64,000 nucleotides of DNA from NCBI RefSeq assembly GCF_018780105.1, contig NZ_JADMKC010000002.1:1-64000 (forward strand), read 5' to 3'. Positions within the stretch are counted from its first letter, which is position 1. Each line of letters opens with the position of its first letter. The position numbers and the translations under genes were made by a program. Shown here piece after piece: positions 19,210 to 29,778 of this stretch. A model generated the notes under the pieces. The model did no database searches. It saw only the letters and a program-made list of their open reading frames with translations, and was not told the DNA's origin. This DNA comes from Thiobacillus sp. (GTDB lineage: Bacteria; Pseudomonadota; Gammaproteobacteria; Burkholderiales; Thiobacillaceae).

Positions 19210-20028
19210 ATGACTCGTCGCCAAGTCGCTGTGTTCACAGCCCTTGTTTCATCCACCTCATGGACGGGCGTGCACGCAGCGCCAGCACCCGTGCCGCTGA
19301 ATCCGCCCGCGGAATCGACGATTCCGGCAGGTCCGGAAGGCGACGCCATCAAGCTCGGCAAGCTGCTCATCACCGATACCCGCAAGCGCTTGCCGAACAA
19401 TGTCGGCAATGGCCTCAACTGTTCCAATTGCCACCTGAGCGCCGGGACCGTGGCCTATTCCGGACCCTACGTCGGCTTGTGGGGCATGTTTCCTGAATAC
19501 CGTACGCGCGGCGCCAATATCAATTCGCTGCAGGATCGCATCAACGACTGCTTTCAACGCTCGATGAACGGCAAGGCCATCGCCTACGATTCGAAGGAAA
19601 TGAACGCCATGCTGATGTACATACGCTGGCTGTCGACCGGCGTGCCTACCGGGATACCGGTTGTAGGGCGCGGCATGGGCAAGGTCGATACGGCGTTGAA
19701 GCCCGACCCCATACACGGCAAACAGATCTACACGCAAAAGTGTGCGAGCTGTCATGGTGCCCAGGGTGAAGGACTCAAGAACGAAACGGGCTATGTCTTT
19801 CCGCCGGTCTGGGGCGATGCCTCGTTCAACATCGGTGCCGGCATGGCGCGCACCTACACGGCGGCAGCCTTCATCAAGCACAACATGCCGCTGGGCCAGG
19901 GCAATTCGCTGAGCGAGCAGGATGCGGTCGACGTGGCGGAGTTTGTGACGCATCAGCCGCGACCGCTGTATGCGCCGGCGAAAAACGATTACGCCAAGGG
20001 CAACAAGCCGAAGGACGCGCGCAACTAG
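19210..20028 (+). CDS. tsdA: Thiosulfate dehydrogenase (tetrathionate-forming), dihaem cytochrome c
   Basis: A 272-residue periplasmic dihaem cytochrome that oxidises two thiosulfate molecules to tetrathionate. A signal peptide ends near VHAAPA. Haem 1 binds at CSNCH (71-75). The conserved RINDCFQRSMNG supplies Cys114, which matches the unusual Cys axial ligand of TsdA haem 1. Haem 2 binds at CASCH (178-182). The haem-2 ligand region reads IKHNMPLG, so Met226 is the likely ligand, preceded by Asn. The length matches characterised TsdA (about 270). A ribosome site AGGAG lies 7 nt before the ATG. No tsdB is adjacent. It fits a sulfur-oxidising lifestyle. Confidence 0.92.
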   Translation: MTRRQVAVFTALVSSTSWTGVHAAPAPVPLNPPAESTIPAGPEGDAIKLGKLLITDTRKRLPNNVGNGLNCSNCHLSAGTVAYSGPYVGLWGMFPEYRTRGANINSLQDRINDCFQRSMNGKAIAYDSKEMNAMLMYIRWLSTGVPTGIPVVGRGMGKVDTALKPDPIHGKQIYTQKCASCHGAQGEGLKNETGYVFPPVWGDASFNIGAGMARTYTAAAFIKHNMPLGQGNSLSEQDAVDVAEFVTHQPRPLYAPAKNDYAKGNKPKDARN

Positions 20029-20035
20029 TCTCCTG

Positions 20036-20230
20036 CTAGTGCAAACGCCGTCGCAGCGTGGCTTCCCAATCGGCCGGCGGTGCTGCGTGGCCCAGTTTCA
20101 CGATCCGGCCGACCTCGTTTTCATACCAGCCGTCGTGTTGTTTGTTGGGCTCGGCTTCGTAGCCCCATAGCGCACCATCGGCATCCTGCGCCAGCCAGTT
20201 CACCCAGTCGGGAAATGCATCCGCGTTCAT
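20036..20230 (-). CDS. Small conserved Trp-rich protein of unknown function
   Basis: A 64-residue protein, MNADAFPDWVNWLAQDADG..., with a WVNWLAQDADGALWGYE core and GWYENEVGRIVKLG. Small proteins with this WLAQDxxGxWWGYE...GWYENEVGR pattern occur in proteobacteria; no function is known. Its start overlaps the dacB stop in an ATGA, which fixes the start and implies translational coupling to dacB. No signal peptide is seen. It converges on tsdA. Confidence 0.7.
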   Translation of the reverse strand: MNADAFPDWVNWLAQDADGALWGYEAEPNKQHDGWYENEVGRIVKLGHAAPPADWEATLRRRLH

Positions 20231-21672
20231 GGTTGCGGTGCGACGGCTGCGGGCAGGTCGTGCCACACCCATTCCAGCAGTTGTTGCTGCGCATCGAGCG
20301 CCCGCTTGGCGTGCTCATGATTCACCAGCATGACGAAGGCGATGCGCCGCCCGCGGGCGCTGTAGACGTAGCCGGCCAGCGCGCTTACATCGCGCAGGGT
20401 GCCGGTTTTGAGGTGGGCGTTGCCGACCAGCGGGCTGCCGTTGAAGCGGCGCTTGAGGGTGCCGTCGATGGCGACGATGGGCAGTGCCGATTCGAACTCG
20501 GAAAACAGCGGGCTGGCATAGGCGGCTTGCAGCAGCTGGCTCAGGCTGCGGGCGCTGATCCGTTCGATGCGCGACAGGCCTGCGCCGTTTTCCAGCACCA
20601 GTTTGTCGGTGGCGATGCCCTGCGCGTCCAGCGTGGCCCGCACGGCACGATGGCCCTTGTCCAGCGTGGCGGGGGGGCCGAAGCGTGCTGCACCCAGGGT
20701 CAGGAACAGGTTGCGCGTCATCAGGTTGTTGGAATACTTGTTGAGGCTGGTCAGGGCATCGGTCAGCGGAGGCGATTCCACCCGCAGCAGGGGTGGCGAT
20801 GCGGGCGCCATGCCGGGCAGCGTCTGTCCGGCAAGCGTGCCGCCCGACTCTGCCCACAGGCCGCGAAAAATGAAATCGAAGGTCGCCGCCGGCTCGAACA
20901 GGTTCAGGGACAAGGCCTGTTCGCCGCAGCCACGCGGGTATTGACCGCTGAGCACCAGTTCGCGGCGGGTGGGATCGGGAATGGCGGGCGTCACCGTCTC
21001 TTTCCAGCCGTTACATCCGGCGGCGGATGTCAGGACGACTTCCGCCCGCATCGTCACGCCCGGCAAGGCAATCTCGGGGACGATTTGCAGGGAGTCGCCC
21101 TCAGGCTTGAGGCGCAGGGTGGTGGCGTTGAAATTGGCCACCAGCGCACCCGGCGCGGCGTTGTACAGGGCCAGCGGCTCGCCGTCGAAGGCGCCCGGGT
21201 CCAGCGGCGGCAGCTCGAAGTGGCTGGTATCCAGCAGCAGATTGCCCCGAATATGCCGGATGCCGTGCGCCCGCAATTCGCGCTGCAGCAGCCATACGCG
21301 CTCCAGCGTCAGGCTGGGGTCGCCGTAGCCCTTGACGATCAGATCGCCCTCCAGCACGCCGTCGCGGACCGGGCCGTCCGCCCACACCTCGGTAGGCCAG
21401 CTGAAGCGCGGGCCGAGTTGATGCAGCGCCGCATAACTCGTCACCAGCTTCATCACCGATGCCGGGTTCATGGCGGCATCGGCGTTATGGGAAACGAGGG
21501 CGGTTGCGGCATCCAGCGGCTGGACCACGACCGCGACGTGATCGAGGGGAATGCCGGCCTGTCTGAGCGCATCGGTGAAGGCCGCCGGAAGCTCGGCGGC
21601 ACGCGCGGCCATAGCCAGGTGGGCAAGCAGCAGCGCGGCCGCCAGTCGGAGAAAAGTCTGCTTGATACGCAT
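20227..21672 (-). CDS. dacB: D-alanyl-D-alanine carboxypeptidase/endopeptidase (PBP4)
   Basis: Periplasmic low-molecular-weight class C penicillin-binding protein that trims or cleaves peptidoglycan cross-links. The 481-residue product has a signal peptide (MRIKQTFLRLAAALLLAHLAMAARA). The three active-site motifs are SVMK (in NPASVMKLV), SNN (in KYSNNLM) and KTG (in HLKTGTL). The about 250 residues between the first two motifs match the inserted domains typical of PBP4/DacB. The ATG at 21672 was chosen because it gives a clean signal peptide; the frame extends further upstream without conserved sequence. It is followed by the overlapping small Trp-rich gene. Confidence 0.93.
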   Translation of the reverse strand: MRIKQTFLRLAAALLLAHLAMAARAAELPAAFTDALRQAGIPLDHVAVVVQPLDAATALVSHNADAAMNPASVMKLVTSYAALHQLGPRFSWPTEVWADGPVRDGVLEGDLIVKGYGDPSLTLERVWLLQRELRAHGIRHIRGNLLLDTSHFELPPLDPGAFDGEPLALYNAAPGALVANFNATTLRLKPEGDSLQIVPEIALPGVTMRAEVVLTSAAGCNGWKETVTPAIPDPTRRELVLSGQYPRGCGEQALSLNLFEPAATFDFIFRGLWAESGGTLAGQTLPGMAPASPPLLRVESPPLTDALTSLNKYSNNLMTRNLFLTLGAARFGPPATLDKGHRAVRATLDAQGIATDKLVLENGAGLSRIERISARSLSQLLQAAYASPLFSEFESALPIVAIDGTLKRRFNGSPLVGNAHLKTGTLRDVSALAGYVYSARGRRIAFVMLVNHEHAKRALDAQQQLLEWVWHDLPAAVAPQP

Positions 21673-21830
21673 CGCAGCATTATCCCGGAAACCGCAGTTG
21701 GACGCGGCCGAAGCTGCGTCGGATCGCGCGGCGGCTACCCGGACGCAACAGGCTGTCCGGAGACAAGCGACGCGGAACACCGAGACCTATACTTCGTATT
21801 GAAATGCAAACCCCGACGGAGAGACGCAAA

Positions 21831-22454
21831 ATGAAAACCCGATTGATGGCACAACCGATTCAAACGCTGCGGCCGCTGCTGGTGGCCGCAGCGCTGCTGG
21901 CTTTGGGAGGGTGCGCCAGCGGCCCCGATATCCGCGCGGATTTCGATCCATCGACCAACTTTGCGCAATACAAGACATTTGCTTTTGTCCAGCCGCTCGG
22001 CACCGATCGCGATGGCTACCAGAGCATCGTGTCGCAACGTCTGAAGGCAGCGACGCAACGCGAAATGGAAGCGCGCGGCATGCGCCTGGAAGCCGACCAT
22101 CCGCACCTGCTGGTCAACTTCAACGCTACGCTGACTGAAAAAATGCGCGTGAGTCCCGCGCCTTCCGTCATGGTTGGTGTGGGCGCGGGCGGGTATTACG
22201 GCTATCGCATGGGCATGTACGGCGCGTGGCCGCTGTACTACGACCAGACCACGGTGACGCCCTACCAGGAAGGCACGCTCAACATCGATGTGGTCGATGC
22301 CGCACGCAAACAGCTGGTGTGGGAAGGCGTGGTCACCGACATCGTGACCCAGGAAATGCTGGACAACCTGCAGGCCAGTATCGATGCCGCGGTGGCCGCT
22401 GCGTTCAGCAAATATCCGGTGGCCGTCCCTGTGCCGGCGCCCGCCGCCAAGTAA
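21831..22454 (+). CDS. DUF4136 outer-surface lipoprotein
   Basis: A 207-residue predicted lipoprotein with a lipobox (LALGGCAS, Cys at about residue 28). The DUF4136-type body begins DIRADFDPSTNFAQYKTFAFVQPLG. A Gly/Tyr-rich central loop follows (GVGAGGYYGYRMGMYGAWPLYY), then the conserved GTLNIDVVDAARKQLVWEGVV. Family function is unknown; members sit in the cell envelope. The ribosome site GGAGAG (21818-21823) is 7 nt before the ATG at 21831, which decides the start. It is divergent from dacB, with about 160 bp between them, and convergent with the HDOD-GAF gene. Confidence 0.85.
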   Translation: MKTRLMAQPIQTLRPLLVAAALLALGGCASGPDIRADFDPSTNFAQYKTFAFVQPLGTDRDGYQSIVSQRLKAATQREMEARGMRLEADHPHLLVNFNATLTEKMRVSPAPSVMVGVGAGGYYGYRMGMYGAWPLYYDQTTVTPYQEGTLNIDVVDAARKQLVWEGVVTDIVTQEMLDNLQASIDAAVAAAFSKYPVAVPVPAPAAK

Positions 22455-22475
22455 GCGTCACTCGGGTGAACGGTC

Positions 22476-24068
22476 CTACAGAGACTGCCGGATGGCGAGC
22501 ACAGCCTGGTTGCGCAGCGATTTCAGCAGGGACAGTTCCCGTTCCGGGATGGCGATCTCGCCGGGATTTTCGCGATCGGCGTAGATCAGGCCGATCGGCT
22601 TGCCTTTCACGGAAATCGGAAACAGCACGAAGGTGCGCGCCGCGACATGCTGGCGGTACCAGTCCGGGATGCGGGTTGCGATGTTCGGCTCGTCGATGTC
22701 GGTAATGAGAATGTCGGCATTGTTCTGCAGCGCGACGAGAAACACATCGGGCGGCGCCGTCATCGAAAAGGCAAAGGCCTTGACCCGCTCCTGCACCGCG
22801 TCGCCGAAGCCGAACTTGCCGCACATCGTGTTGTGGCGGCCATCCTTGATACACAGCACCACATGCGCGAAGCCCATGCCGGTATACATGGTTTCCAGAA
22901 TCATGCGCAGGATGTCGTTGAGCGAGACCTTGTCGTCGATCAGCGAATTGCTCACATCCTGCAGGCCGGAGGTGAGCACGGACTGGATCTGCTCGGGCGT
23001 GCGTGGCGCGCCGTCGTGGGTGTCATCCGGGCTGGCGAGTATTGCCGCGTGCTCATGCAGCACCGCCGCGTCAAGCGCCATCTGGGAGGCCGCTTCGTCC
23101 GGTAGCGGAACGGCGGCGGGCTCGCTTGTTTCCGCCGCGATCCCCAGCCATTTCGAGGCCTGTTGCGCGAACGCGCTCTGTTTCAGATTCACGTTCACCG
23201 CCAGCGCGAACTGGCCGATTTCGCGCAGGGAGTGTTCCATCAGGCCGGACAACTGCTTTTGCGTGAGCGGCAGGCAGTCGCCGAAGCGCGCGGTGAGTTT
23301 GGCCAGCGCCCGGCTGCGCTCGGCATCGGGGGTGTTGAGCATGACATCGCACAGCTCGTTGGAAAACCCTGCAAGCGCACGCAGGCGTTCGGCGGGGACG
23401 CTGCTTTTACGGATCTTGTCGTCCGCCAGCGCCTTCATGCTCTGCACCAGTTGATCGGGAAAGCCCCAGTTGCGGGCGATGCCCATCCCCAGCTGCTCGA
23501 ACGACAATCCCAGCACCTCGGTCGCGGCGCGGGCTTCGCCGAGCCCGTCGTTCTCCACCCGTTGCGCAATTGCCGCCGTTTCGGCCGGCAGGTAAAACAT
23601 GGTCAGCAGGCGCCCCAGGCGGTGCAGCATGGCGCTGATGAACGCCTCCTCGCCATCGGCTGCCTGCAGCTGATTCGCCATTTCGCGCGCCAGCATGCCG
23701 GCGTACAGCACCTTGACGAACTCTTCTTTCAGCAATTGCGCGTGCGCGCGGTTTTTCAGGTTGTCGAACAGGATCAGGCTGAGCGCGATCGAGCGCACCG
23801 CATCGAAACCCAGAATCATCACGGCACGGGAGATCGTGCTGATCGAGCCGCCGCCGACCTGGTTGTAGTAGGCGACGTTGACCAGCTTCAGCAGCTTGCT
23901 GGTCAGCGCGAAGTCCTTGAGGATCTGGTTGGACAGCGCATTCACGCCCTCGCGGTCGGAAGCGGCGATGCGGTTGATGGCGCCGATGGCTTCGGACAGT
24001 GCGGGCAGGTCGCCCTCGGTCTGCATGCGCTGCAGCAGCGCGCCCAGCGAATGCTCGCTTGTCGTCAT
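22476..24068 (-). CDS. HDOD and GAF domain signalling protein
   Basis: A 530-residue soluble protein. Residues about 15-280 form an HDOD domain: LPALSEAIGAINRIAASDREGVNALSNQILKDFALTSKLLKLVNVAYYN and the SRAVMILGFDAVRSIALSL segment. HDOD is an inactive relative of HD phosphohydrolases used as a signalling scaffold. Residues about 350-525 look like a GAF domain (LNDILRMILETMYTGMGF ... LFPISVKGKPIGLIYADRENPGE). No output enzyme is attached. It lies 11 nt downstream of the epimerase gene on the same strand and could be read with it, though the functions seem unrelated. Confidence 0.87.
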   Translation of the reverse strand: MTTSEHSLGALLQRMQTEGDLPALSEAIGAINRIAASDREGVNALSNQILKDFALTSKLLKLVNVAYYNQVGGGSISTISRAVMILGFDAVRSIALSLILFDNLKNRAHAQLLKEEFVKVLYAGMLAREMANQLQAADGEEAFISAMLHRLGRLLTMFYLPAETAAIAQRVENDGLGEARAATEVLGLSFEQLGMGIARNWGFPDQLVQSMKALADDKIRKSSVPAERLRALAGFSNELCDVMLNTPDAERSRALAKLTARFGDCLPLTQKQLSGLMEHSLREIGQFALAVNVNLKQSAFAQQASKWLGIAAETSEPAAVPLPDEAASQMALDAAVLHEHAAILASPDDTHDGAPRTPEQIQSVLTSGLQDVSNSLIDDKVSLNDILRMILETMYTGMGFAHVVLCIKDGRHNTMCGKFGFGDAVQERVKAFAFSMTAPPDVFLVALQNNADILITDIDEPNIATRIPDWYRQHVAARTFVLFPISVKGKPIGLIYADRENPGEIAIPERELSLLKSLRNQAVLAIRQSL

Positions 24069-24079
24069 CGGCGCGGGCG

Positions 24080-25107
24080 TTAGCGCAAGTCCGCTACATA
24101 CCAGTCCATCGCCTCGGCCAGGCCTTCGCCGATGCGATGCGTGGGCGCATAGCCGAGCCGGGTCTGCGCCTTGGAAATATCGGCCAGCGAATGCCGCACG
24201 TCGCCCGCGCGGAAATCACGATAGACGGGTTTGGCGTCGGCCAGGTGCGGGAAGTGCGGCGCCAGGTTGGCGCGGATTGCTTCATACAACTGGTTCAGCG
24301 TGGTGCGGTCGCCGACGGCGACGTTGTAGACCTGATTCGCTGCCTCGGCGTGCTGGCTGGTGGCGGCGAGCAGGTTGGCCTGGATGACGTTGTCGATGTA
24401 GCAGAAGTCGCGGCTGGTTTCGCCGTCGCCGTTGATGTAGACCGGCTCGTTGTGGATCATGCTCGACACCCACTTCGGCACCACGGCGGCGTAGGCGCCG
24501 TTGGGGTCCTGGCGGCGGCCGAAGATGTTGAAGTAGCGCAGGCCGATCGACTCGGTGCCGTAGCAGCGGCCGAACACGTCGGCGTACAGCTCGTTGACCA
24601 GCTTGGTCACGGCGTAGGGCGACAAGGGCTTGCCGATCACGTCTTCCACCTTGGGCAGGCCGGGATGGTCGCCGTAGGTGGAGGAGGACGCCGCGTAGAC
24701 GAAGCGTTTGACCTGGGCGTCGCGCGCGGCGACCAGCATGTTGATGAAGCCGGTGTTGTTGGCGGCGTGGGTGGTGAGCGGATCTTCCAGCGAGCGCGGC
24801 ACCGAACCGAGCGCGGCCTGATGCAGCACGTAATCCACGCCGCGGCAGGCCGTCTGGCAGGTGTCCGGGTCGCGAATGTCGCCGAGGGTAAAGTGGAAAC
24901 GCGCCCAGCGTTCAGCGCCAACCCGGGCCTGCACCTGATCGAGGTTTTTCTGGTGGCCGGTGGCGAAGTTGTCGAGGCCGACGACTTTCTGGTCGAGCAG
25001 CAGCAGGGCTTCGGCCAGATTGCTGCCGATGAACCCCGCCACGCCGGTAACCAGCCAGGTTTTGGGTTCGCTGGCGAGCTGCGTCTTCAGCGCGTCGAAC
25101 GCGACCA

Positions 25108-25108
<1 letters not shown>
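24080..25108 (-). CDS. UDP-N-acetylglucosamine 4-epimerase-type SDR (TviC/WbpP-like)
   Basis: A 342-residue extended short-chain dehydrogenase/reductase. It has the NAD-binding motif GVAGFIGSN, the catalytic triad region [10 protein letters not shown] and YAVTK (Tyr/Lys), and [23 protein letters not shown], typical of UDP-hexose epimerases. It resembles TviC/WbpP, which epimerise UDP-GlcNAc or its uronic acid. The upstream dehydrogenase ends in a TAATG overlap with its start, so the two form an operon that should make UDP-N-acetyl-hexosaminuronic acid for a surface polysaccharide. No glycosyltransferase is adjacent. Confidence 0.9.
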
Positions 25109-26388
<1,280 letters not shown>

Positions 26389-26483
26389 GCTTGGATTCCC
26401 TTATGAATAGTCAGTCTATGCTTCGGTCCGGATTGTATCGAATTTGTGCGGCATTGCCCGCCAGCATCCGGCCGCGCGCTGTG

Positions 26484-27290
26484 ATGGACATTAGCAAGCG
26501 GCATACCACGCTGCCGCGCCGGGTCATTTTTCGCTTCGCGGTGGTGGCGTGGCTGGCCTGCGCCGGCACACTGCCGGCGCAGGCCGACGTAGCCGACATG
26601 CTGCTCAATGTGAAGCCGGCTGTCGTCGGCGTGGGCACGTACAGCCCCACCGGGCGGCCGCGTGCCAATCTCAAAGGTACCGGGTTTGCAGTGCTGGACG
26701 GCAGCTATGTGGTGACGTGTGCGCATATCTTTGCCAAGCCGATCGACACTGAAAAGAACGAAACCGTCGCCGTGTTTCTTGGCCGCGACCGCGAAATGAG
26801 CGCGCGCGTGTCACAGCTGGTTGCCGTCGACAAGGCGCACGACCTCGCCCTGTTGAAAGTCTCCGGCTCGCCGCTGGCGACGCTGAAGCTGGGCGACTCG
26901 ACCCGGGCGCGCGAAGGCTGGCAGCTGTATTTCACCGGCTATCCGATCGGCTCGGTGCTGGGCCTGAATCCGTCCACCCACCGTGCCGGGCTGGCTGCGA
27001 TCATCCCCATTTTCACTCCGGTTGCCAGCGCAGCCCAGCTCAACGTGCGCGCGCTCAGGCAGGCGGGCGACGCCTACGAAGTGTTCGAACTGGACGCCAT
27101 CGCCTACCCCGGCAACAGTGGCAGCCCGGTGTGGCACCCCGACACCGGCGAAGTGCTGGGCGTGCTCAACTCGGTGTATGTGAAAGGCGCGAAGGAAACG
27201 GCGCTGTCCACGCCCAGCGGCATCAGCTATGCCATTCCGGCGAAATACGTACGCGCCCTGCTGGAGCAGGCGCAGGCCAAAAAACCGTAG
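26484..27290 (+). CDS. Exported trypsin-like (S1C-type) serine protease
   Basis: A protease-like protein of about 268 residues with a signal peptide (RRVIFRFAVVAWLACAGTLPAQA). The chymotrypsin-fold triad is recognisable: His in VVTCAHIFAK, Asp in DKAHDLALLK, Ser in AYPGNSGSPVW. The sequence ends soon after the protease domain, and no PDZ domain is present, unlike DegP/DegS. Substrates are unknown. The start is uncertain: the ATG at 26484 gives a normal signal peptide. Earlier in-frame starts at 26391 (TTG), 26403 and 26418 would add a long N-region, and none has a good ribosome site. It converges on pldA. Confidence 0.85.
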   Translation: MDISKRHTTLPRRVIFRFAVVAWLACAGTLPAQADVADMLLNVKPAVVGVGTYSPTGRPRANLKGTGFAVLDGSYVVTCAHIFAKPIDTEKNETVAVFLGRDREMSARVSQLVAVDKAHDLALLKVSGSPLATLKLGDSTRAREGWQLYFTGYPIGSVLGLNPSTHRAGLAAIIPIFTPVASAAQLNVRALRQAGDAYEVFELDAIAYPGNSGSPVWHPDTGEVLGVLNSVYVKGAKETALSTPSGISYAIPAKYVRALLEQAQAKKP

Positions 27291-27295
27291 CCCGC

Positions 27296-28339
27296 CTACA
27301 TGCCTTCGGTCAGGCTGATGCCGATGCCGAAGGTTTGCTGGTTGTGGTTGTAGTCGATCAGCGATTCGCCATAGCCGTTGAAATACTGCACATAGCCTTT
27401 CAGGCGACCGTATAGCGGAAAGTTCCAGCCCAGCTCGACCGCCTTCTTGCGCAGCAACAGGGAATAGGTACTGCGTTCATCGTGATAAATCGCCATCAGA
27501 TCGCCGTACCCCATGTAATCGACGATGTCGGGGTTGTCGTCCTCGCTGTCGCTTTCGGGAAGACGGTACCAGGGGCGGATCAGCAGGGTCAGGTTGTCGC
27601 GCTCGAAGCCGAACTGCGCGTAGAGCCGGTTCCAGCTGCGCGACAGGGCTTCCGAACGGCCGTTCGACTGGTGCACCGCACCGAGGTTGATCAGGCGCCC
27701 GCGAAATCCGGCGATCTCATAGTCGGTGCGCAACACCAGCATGGCTTCCGGTTCGTAATCGGTCTCGCGGAACGGCGAGGAAATGTCGTCGTTGTAGGCC
27801 TGCCAGAACGAGGTTGCGGTGTAGCCAAACCACAGGTCGGCGTTGTCGTACCCGAACACGCCCTCCATCGCCTTGATCTTGAAGCTCAGCTGCAACTCGG
27901 TCTCGACCGGATCGAGGTTCTGGTCGGGCTGGATCAGCGAGCCCTGAAACGGCGTGTTGTTCGGCTGGTTGCTGGCCTTGAGCGGCAGCAGATAGTTGAG
28001 GTGGTGCGGGCGGAACAGGAAAGCGCCCTGCTTGGCTTCATCGTCCAGCTCCCAGTGGCGCGACAGCGTCGACAGCAGTTTGGGATCGGGCTCGGCTGCA
28101 ACGGCGGCGACTTGCGCGGCGGGCGGCTCGCCGGCGTCGGCCGCAGGTGGCAGCGGCGCCGGCTCGGGTTGTGCGCGTCCCGACACCTTGTCGTAACACG
28201 CCAGGCGATCGACATCGGCCGCAATCGCGCTGCAGCCTTCCCAGTCGGCCATCGAGGCGGCCCGCAGCGAACCTGGCAGGGCCATGCTTAACAAGGCCAG
28301 CAGAAGGGCGCCGCCCAGGGGGCGTTGAACTATTTTCAT
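27296..28339 (-). CDS. pldA: Outer-membrane phospholipase A
   Basis: OMPLA, an outer-membrane barrel that hydrolyses phospholipids in the outer leaflet. The 347-residue product has a signal peptide and a Pro/Ala-rich linker, then a beta-barrel from about residue 120. The catalytic signature HQSNGRSEALSRSWNRLY supplies His223, Ser225 and Asn237. The spacing (+2, +14) matches His142/Ser144/Asn156 of E. coli OMPLA. It ends ...GIGISLTEGM, with alternating hydrophobic residues as in barrel proteins. It is the last gene of a leftward operon, 8 nt after the beta-CASP nuclease gene, and longer than the E. coli protein because of the N-terminal linker. Confidence 0.92.
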   Translation of the reverse strand: MKIVQRPLGGALLLALLSMALPGSLRAASMADWEGCSAIAADVDRLACYDKVSGRAQPEPAPLPPAADAGEPPAAQVAAVAAEPDPKLLSTLSRHWELDDEAKQGAFLFRPHHLNYLLPLKASNQPNNTPFQGSLIQPDQNLDPVETELQLSFKIKAMEGVFGYDNADLWFGYTATSFWQAYNDDISSPFRETDYEPEAMLVLRTDYEIAGFRGRLINLGAVHQSNGRSEALSRSWNRLYAQFGFERDNLTLLIRPWYRLPESDSEDDNPDIVDYMGYGDLMAIYHDERSTYSLLLRKKAVELGWNFPLYGRLKGYVQYFNGYGESLIDYNHNQQTFGIGISLTEGM

Positions 28340-28347
28340 CAGGCAGT

Positions 28348-29778
28348 CTAATCGAGAATGACGCTGAACCCCGGCGTCGGTGCCACCGCGTTCCAGCCGA
28401 ATTGCGTGCGCAGCGTGTCGGCAAAACCGGCCGCCACGGTGTCTTCGCCATGCACCACAAACACTTGGCGCGGCTTGCTGCGGAAGTGGCCGAGCCAGCC
28501 CAGCAGGGCCGTGCGGTCGGCGTGCGCCGACAGCCCGCCCAGGGTGTAGAGATCGGCGCGCACCGGAATGTCCTCGCCGAGCAGGCGCACGCGGCGGGCG
28601 CCGTCGACCAGGCGGCGGCCAAAGGTGCCGGCAGCCTGGAAGCCGGTGATCAGCACGGTGGATTCGCGGCGCGGCAGGTTGGTGCGCAGGTGGAACTTGA
28701 TGCGCCCGGCCTCGCACATGCCGCTGGCCGAAATGATGACGGCGCCGCCGCGAATGCGGTCGAGCGACTTCGATTCCTCGACGTCTTCGACGAATTCGAG
28801 CTTGCGGAAATACGCCGCGCCGCCGTGGCGCCCCATCAGCGCGTGGGTTTCGGCATCGAGCAGTTCCATGTGCTTGTAGGTGATCTCGGTGGCGGCGGTG
28901 GCCATCGGCGAATCGACGAACACGGTCAGCTTGGGGATGCGCGCCTGCCGCGTCAGGTCGGCCAGCAGGTACAGCATGTCCTGCGTGCGGCCCACCGCGA
29001 AGGCCGGAATGATGACGTTGCCGCCCTTGCGCTCGATCGTATCGGTGATCGCCTCCACCAGTTCGTCCAGCGTCGCCTCCATGCTCTTGTGCTCGCGGTT
29101 ACCGTAGGTCGACTCGACCACCAGGTAGTCCGCGTCGTGGATAGGCGTGGGGTCGCGCAGCAGCGGCCGCGCGGGCTGGCCGAGGTCGCCGGAGAACACG
29201 AGCTTGCGGCGCTGCGCGCCCTCGCCCATCCACACCTCGACGATGGCCGAACCGAGAATGTGGCCGGCGTCGCGGAAGGTGCAGCGCACCTGCGGGTGCG
29301 GCGCGATTTCCAGATCGTAGTCGACCGGATTCAATTGCTTCAGCGAAGCCTGCGCCTGCGCCACGGTATACAGTGGCGCGGTGTCGCGCGGCGGCATTCC
29401 CTGCGCCGCTTCGCGCTTGGCCATGCGCTGGCGGAAGCGGTTGAGGTTGGCGTACTCGGCTTCCTTTTCCTGGATGTGCGCCGAATCCGGCAGCATCACC
29501 GCCAGCAGGTCGCAGGTGGCGCGGGTGGTGTGGATGGTGCCCCGGAAACCAAGCGCGACCAGGCGCGGCAGCAGGCCGGAATGGTCGATGTGGGCATGGG
29601 TGAGGATGACGAAATCGATGCTGCGCGGGTCGAAATTAAAGGCGCGGTAGTTTTTGGCGCGCGTCTCGCGGCCGCCCTGGAACATGCCGCAATCCACCAG
29701 AAAGCGCACGCCGTCGGCTTCCACCAGATAACTGGAACCCGTCACCTCGCGTGCTGCACCAAGAAAAGTCAGTTTCAT
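28348..29778 (-). CDS. MBL-fold beta-CASP exonuclease/ribonuclease
   Basis: A 476-residue metallo-beta-lactamase-fold protein of the beta-CASP group (CPSF73/RNase J relatives), which process RNA or DNA. The metal-binding motif THAHIDHSG is at 60-68. Further ligands are in FRDAGHILGSA and FSGDLGQPARPLL. The beta-CASP motifs are present: STYGNREH (motif A region), IIPAFAVGRTQDMLYLL and SASGMCEAGRIKFHL. The C-terminal motif has GGLSAHADR and the final VHGE. No signal peptide, so it should be cytoplasmic, which contrasts with the envelope functions around it. It overlaps the upstream ATPase gene by 4 nt. Confidence 0.92.
   Translation of the reverse strand: MKLTFLGAAREVTGSSYLVEADGVRFLVDCGMFQGGRETRAKNYRAFNFDPRSIDFVILTHAHIDHSGLLPRLVALGFRGTIHTTRATCDLLAVMLPDSAHIQEKEAEYANLNRFRQRMAKREAAQGMPPRDTAPLYTVAQAQASLKQLNPVDYDLEIAPHPQVRCTFRDAGHILGSAIVEVWMGEGAQRRKLVFSGDLGQPARPLLRDPTPIHDADYLVVESTYGNREHKSMEATLDELVEAITDTIERKGGNVIIPAFAVGRTQDMLYLLADLTRQARIPKLTVFVDSPMATAATEITYKHMELLDAETHALMGRHGGAAYFRKLEFVEDVEESKSLDRIRGGAVIISASGMCEAGRIKFHLRTNLPRRESTVLITGFQAAGTFGRRLVDGARRVRLLGEDIPVRADLYTLGGLSAHADRTALLGWLGHFRSKPRQVFVVHGEDTVAAGFADTLRTQFGWNAVAPTPGFSVILD

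Noticed and set aside
20080..21834. 584-codon plus-strand frame opposite dacB
   Set aside because: Antisense to dacB, whose SxxK, SxN and KTG motifs and signal peptide show the true coding strand.
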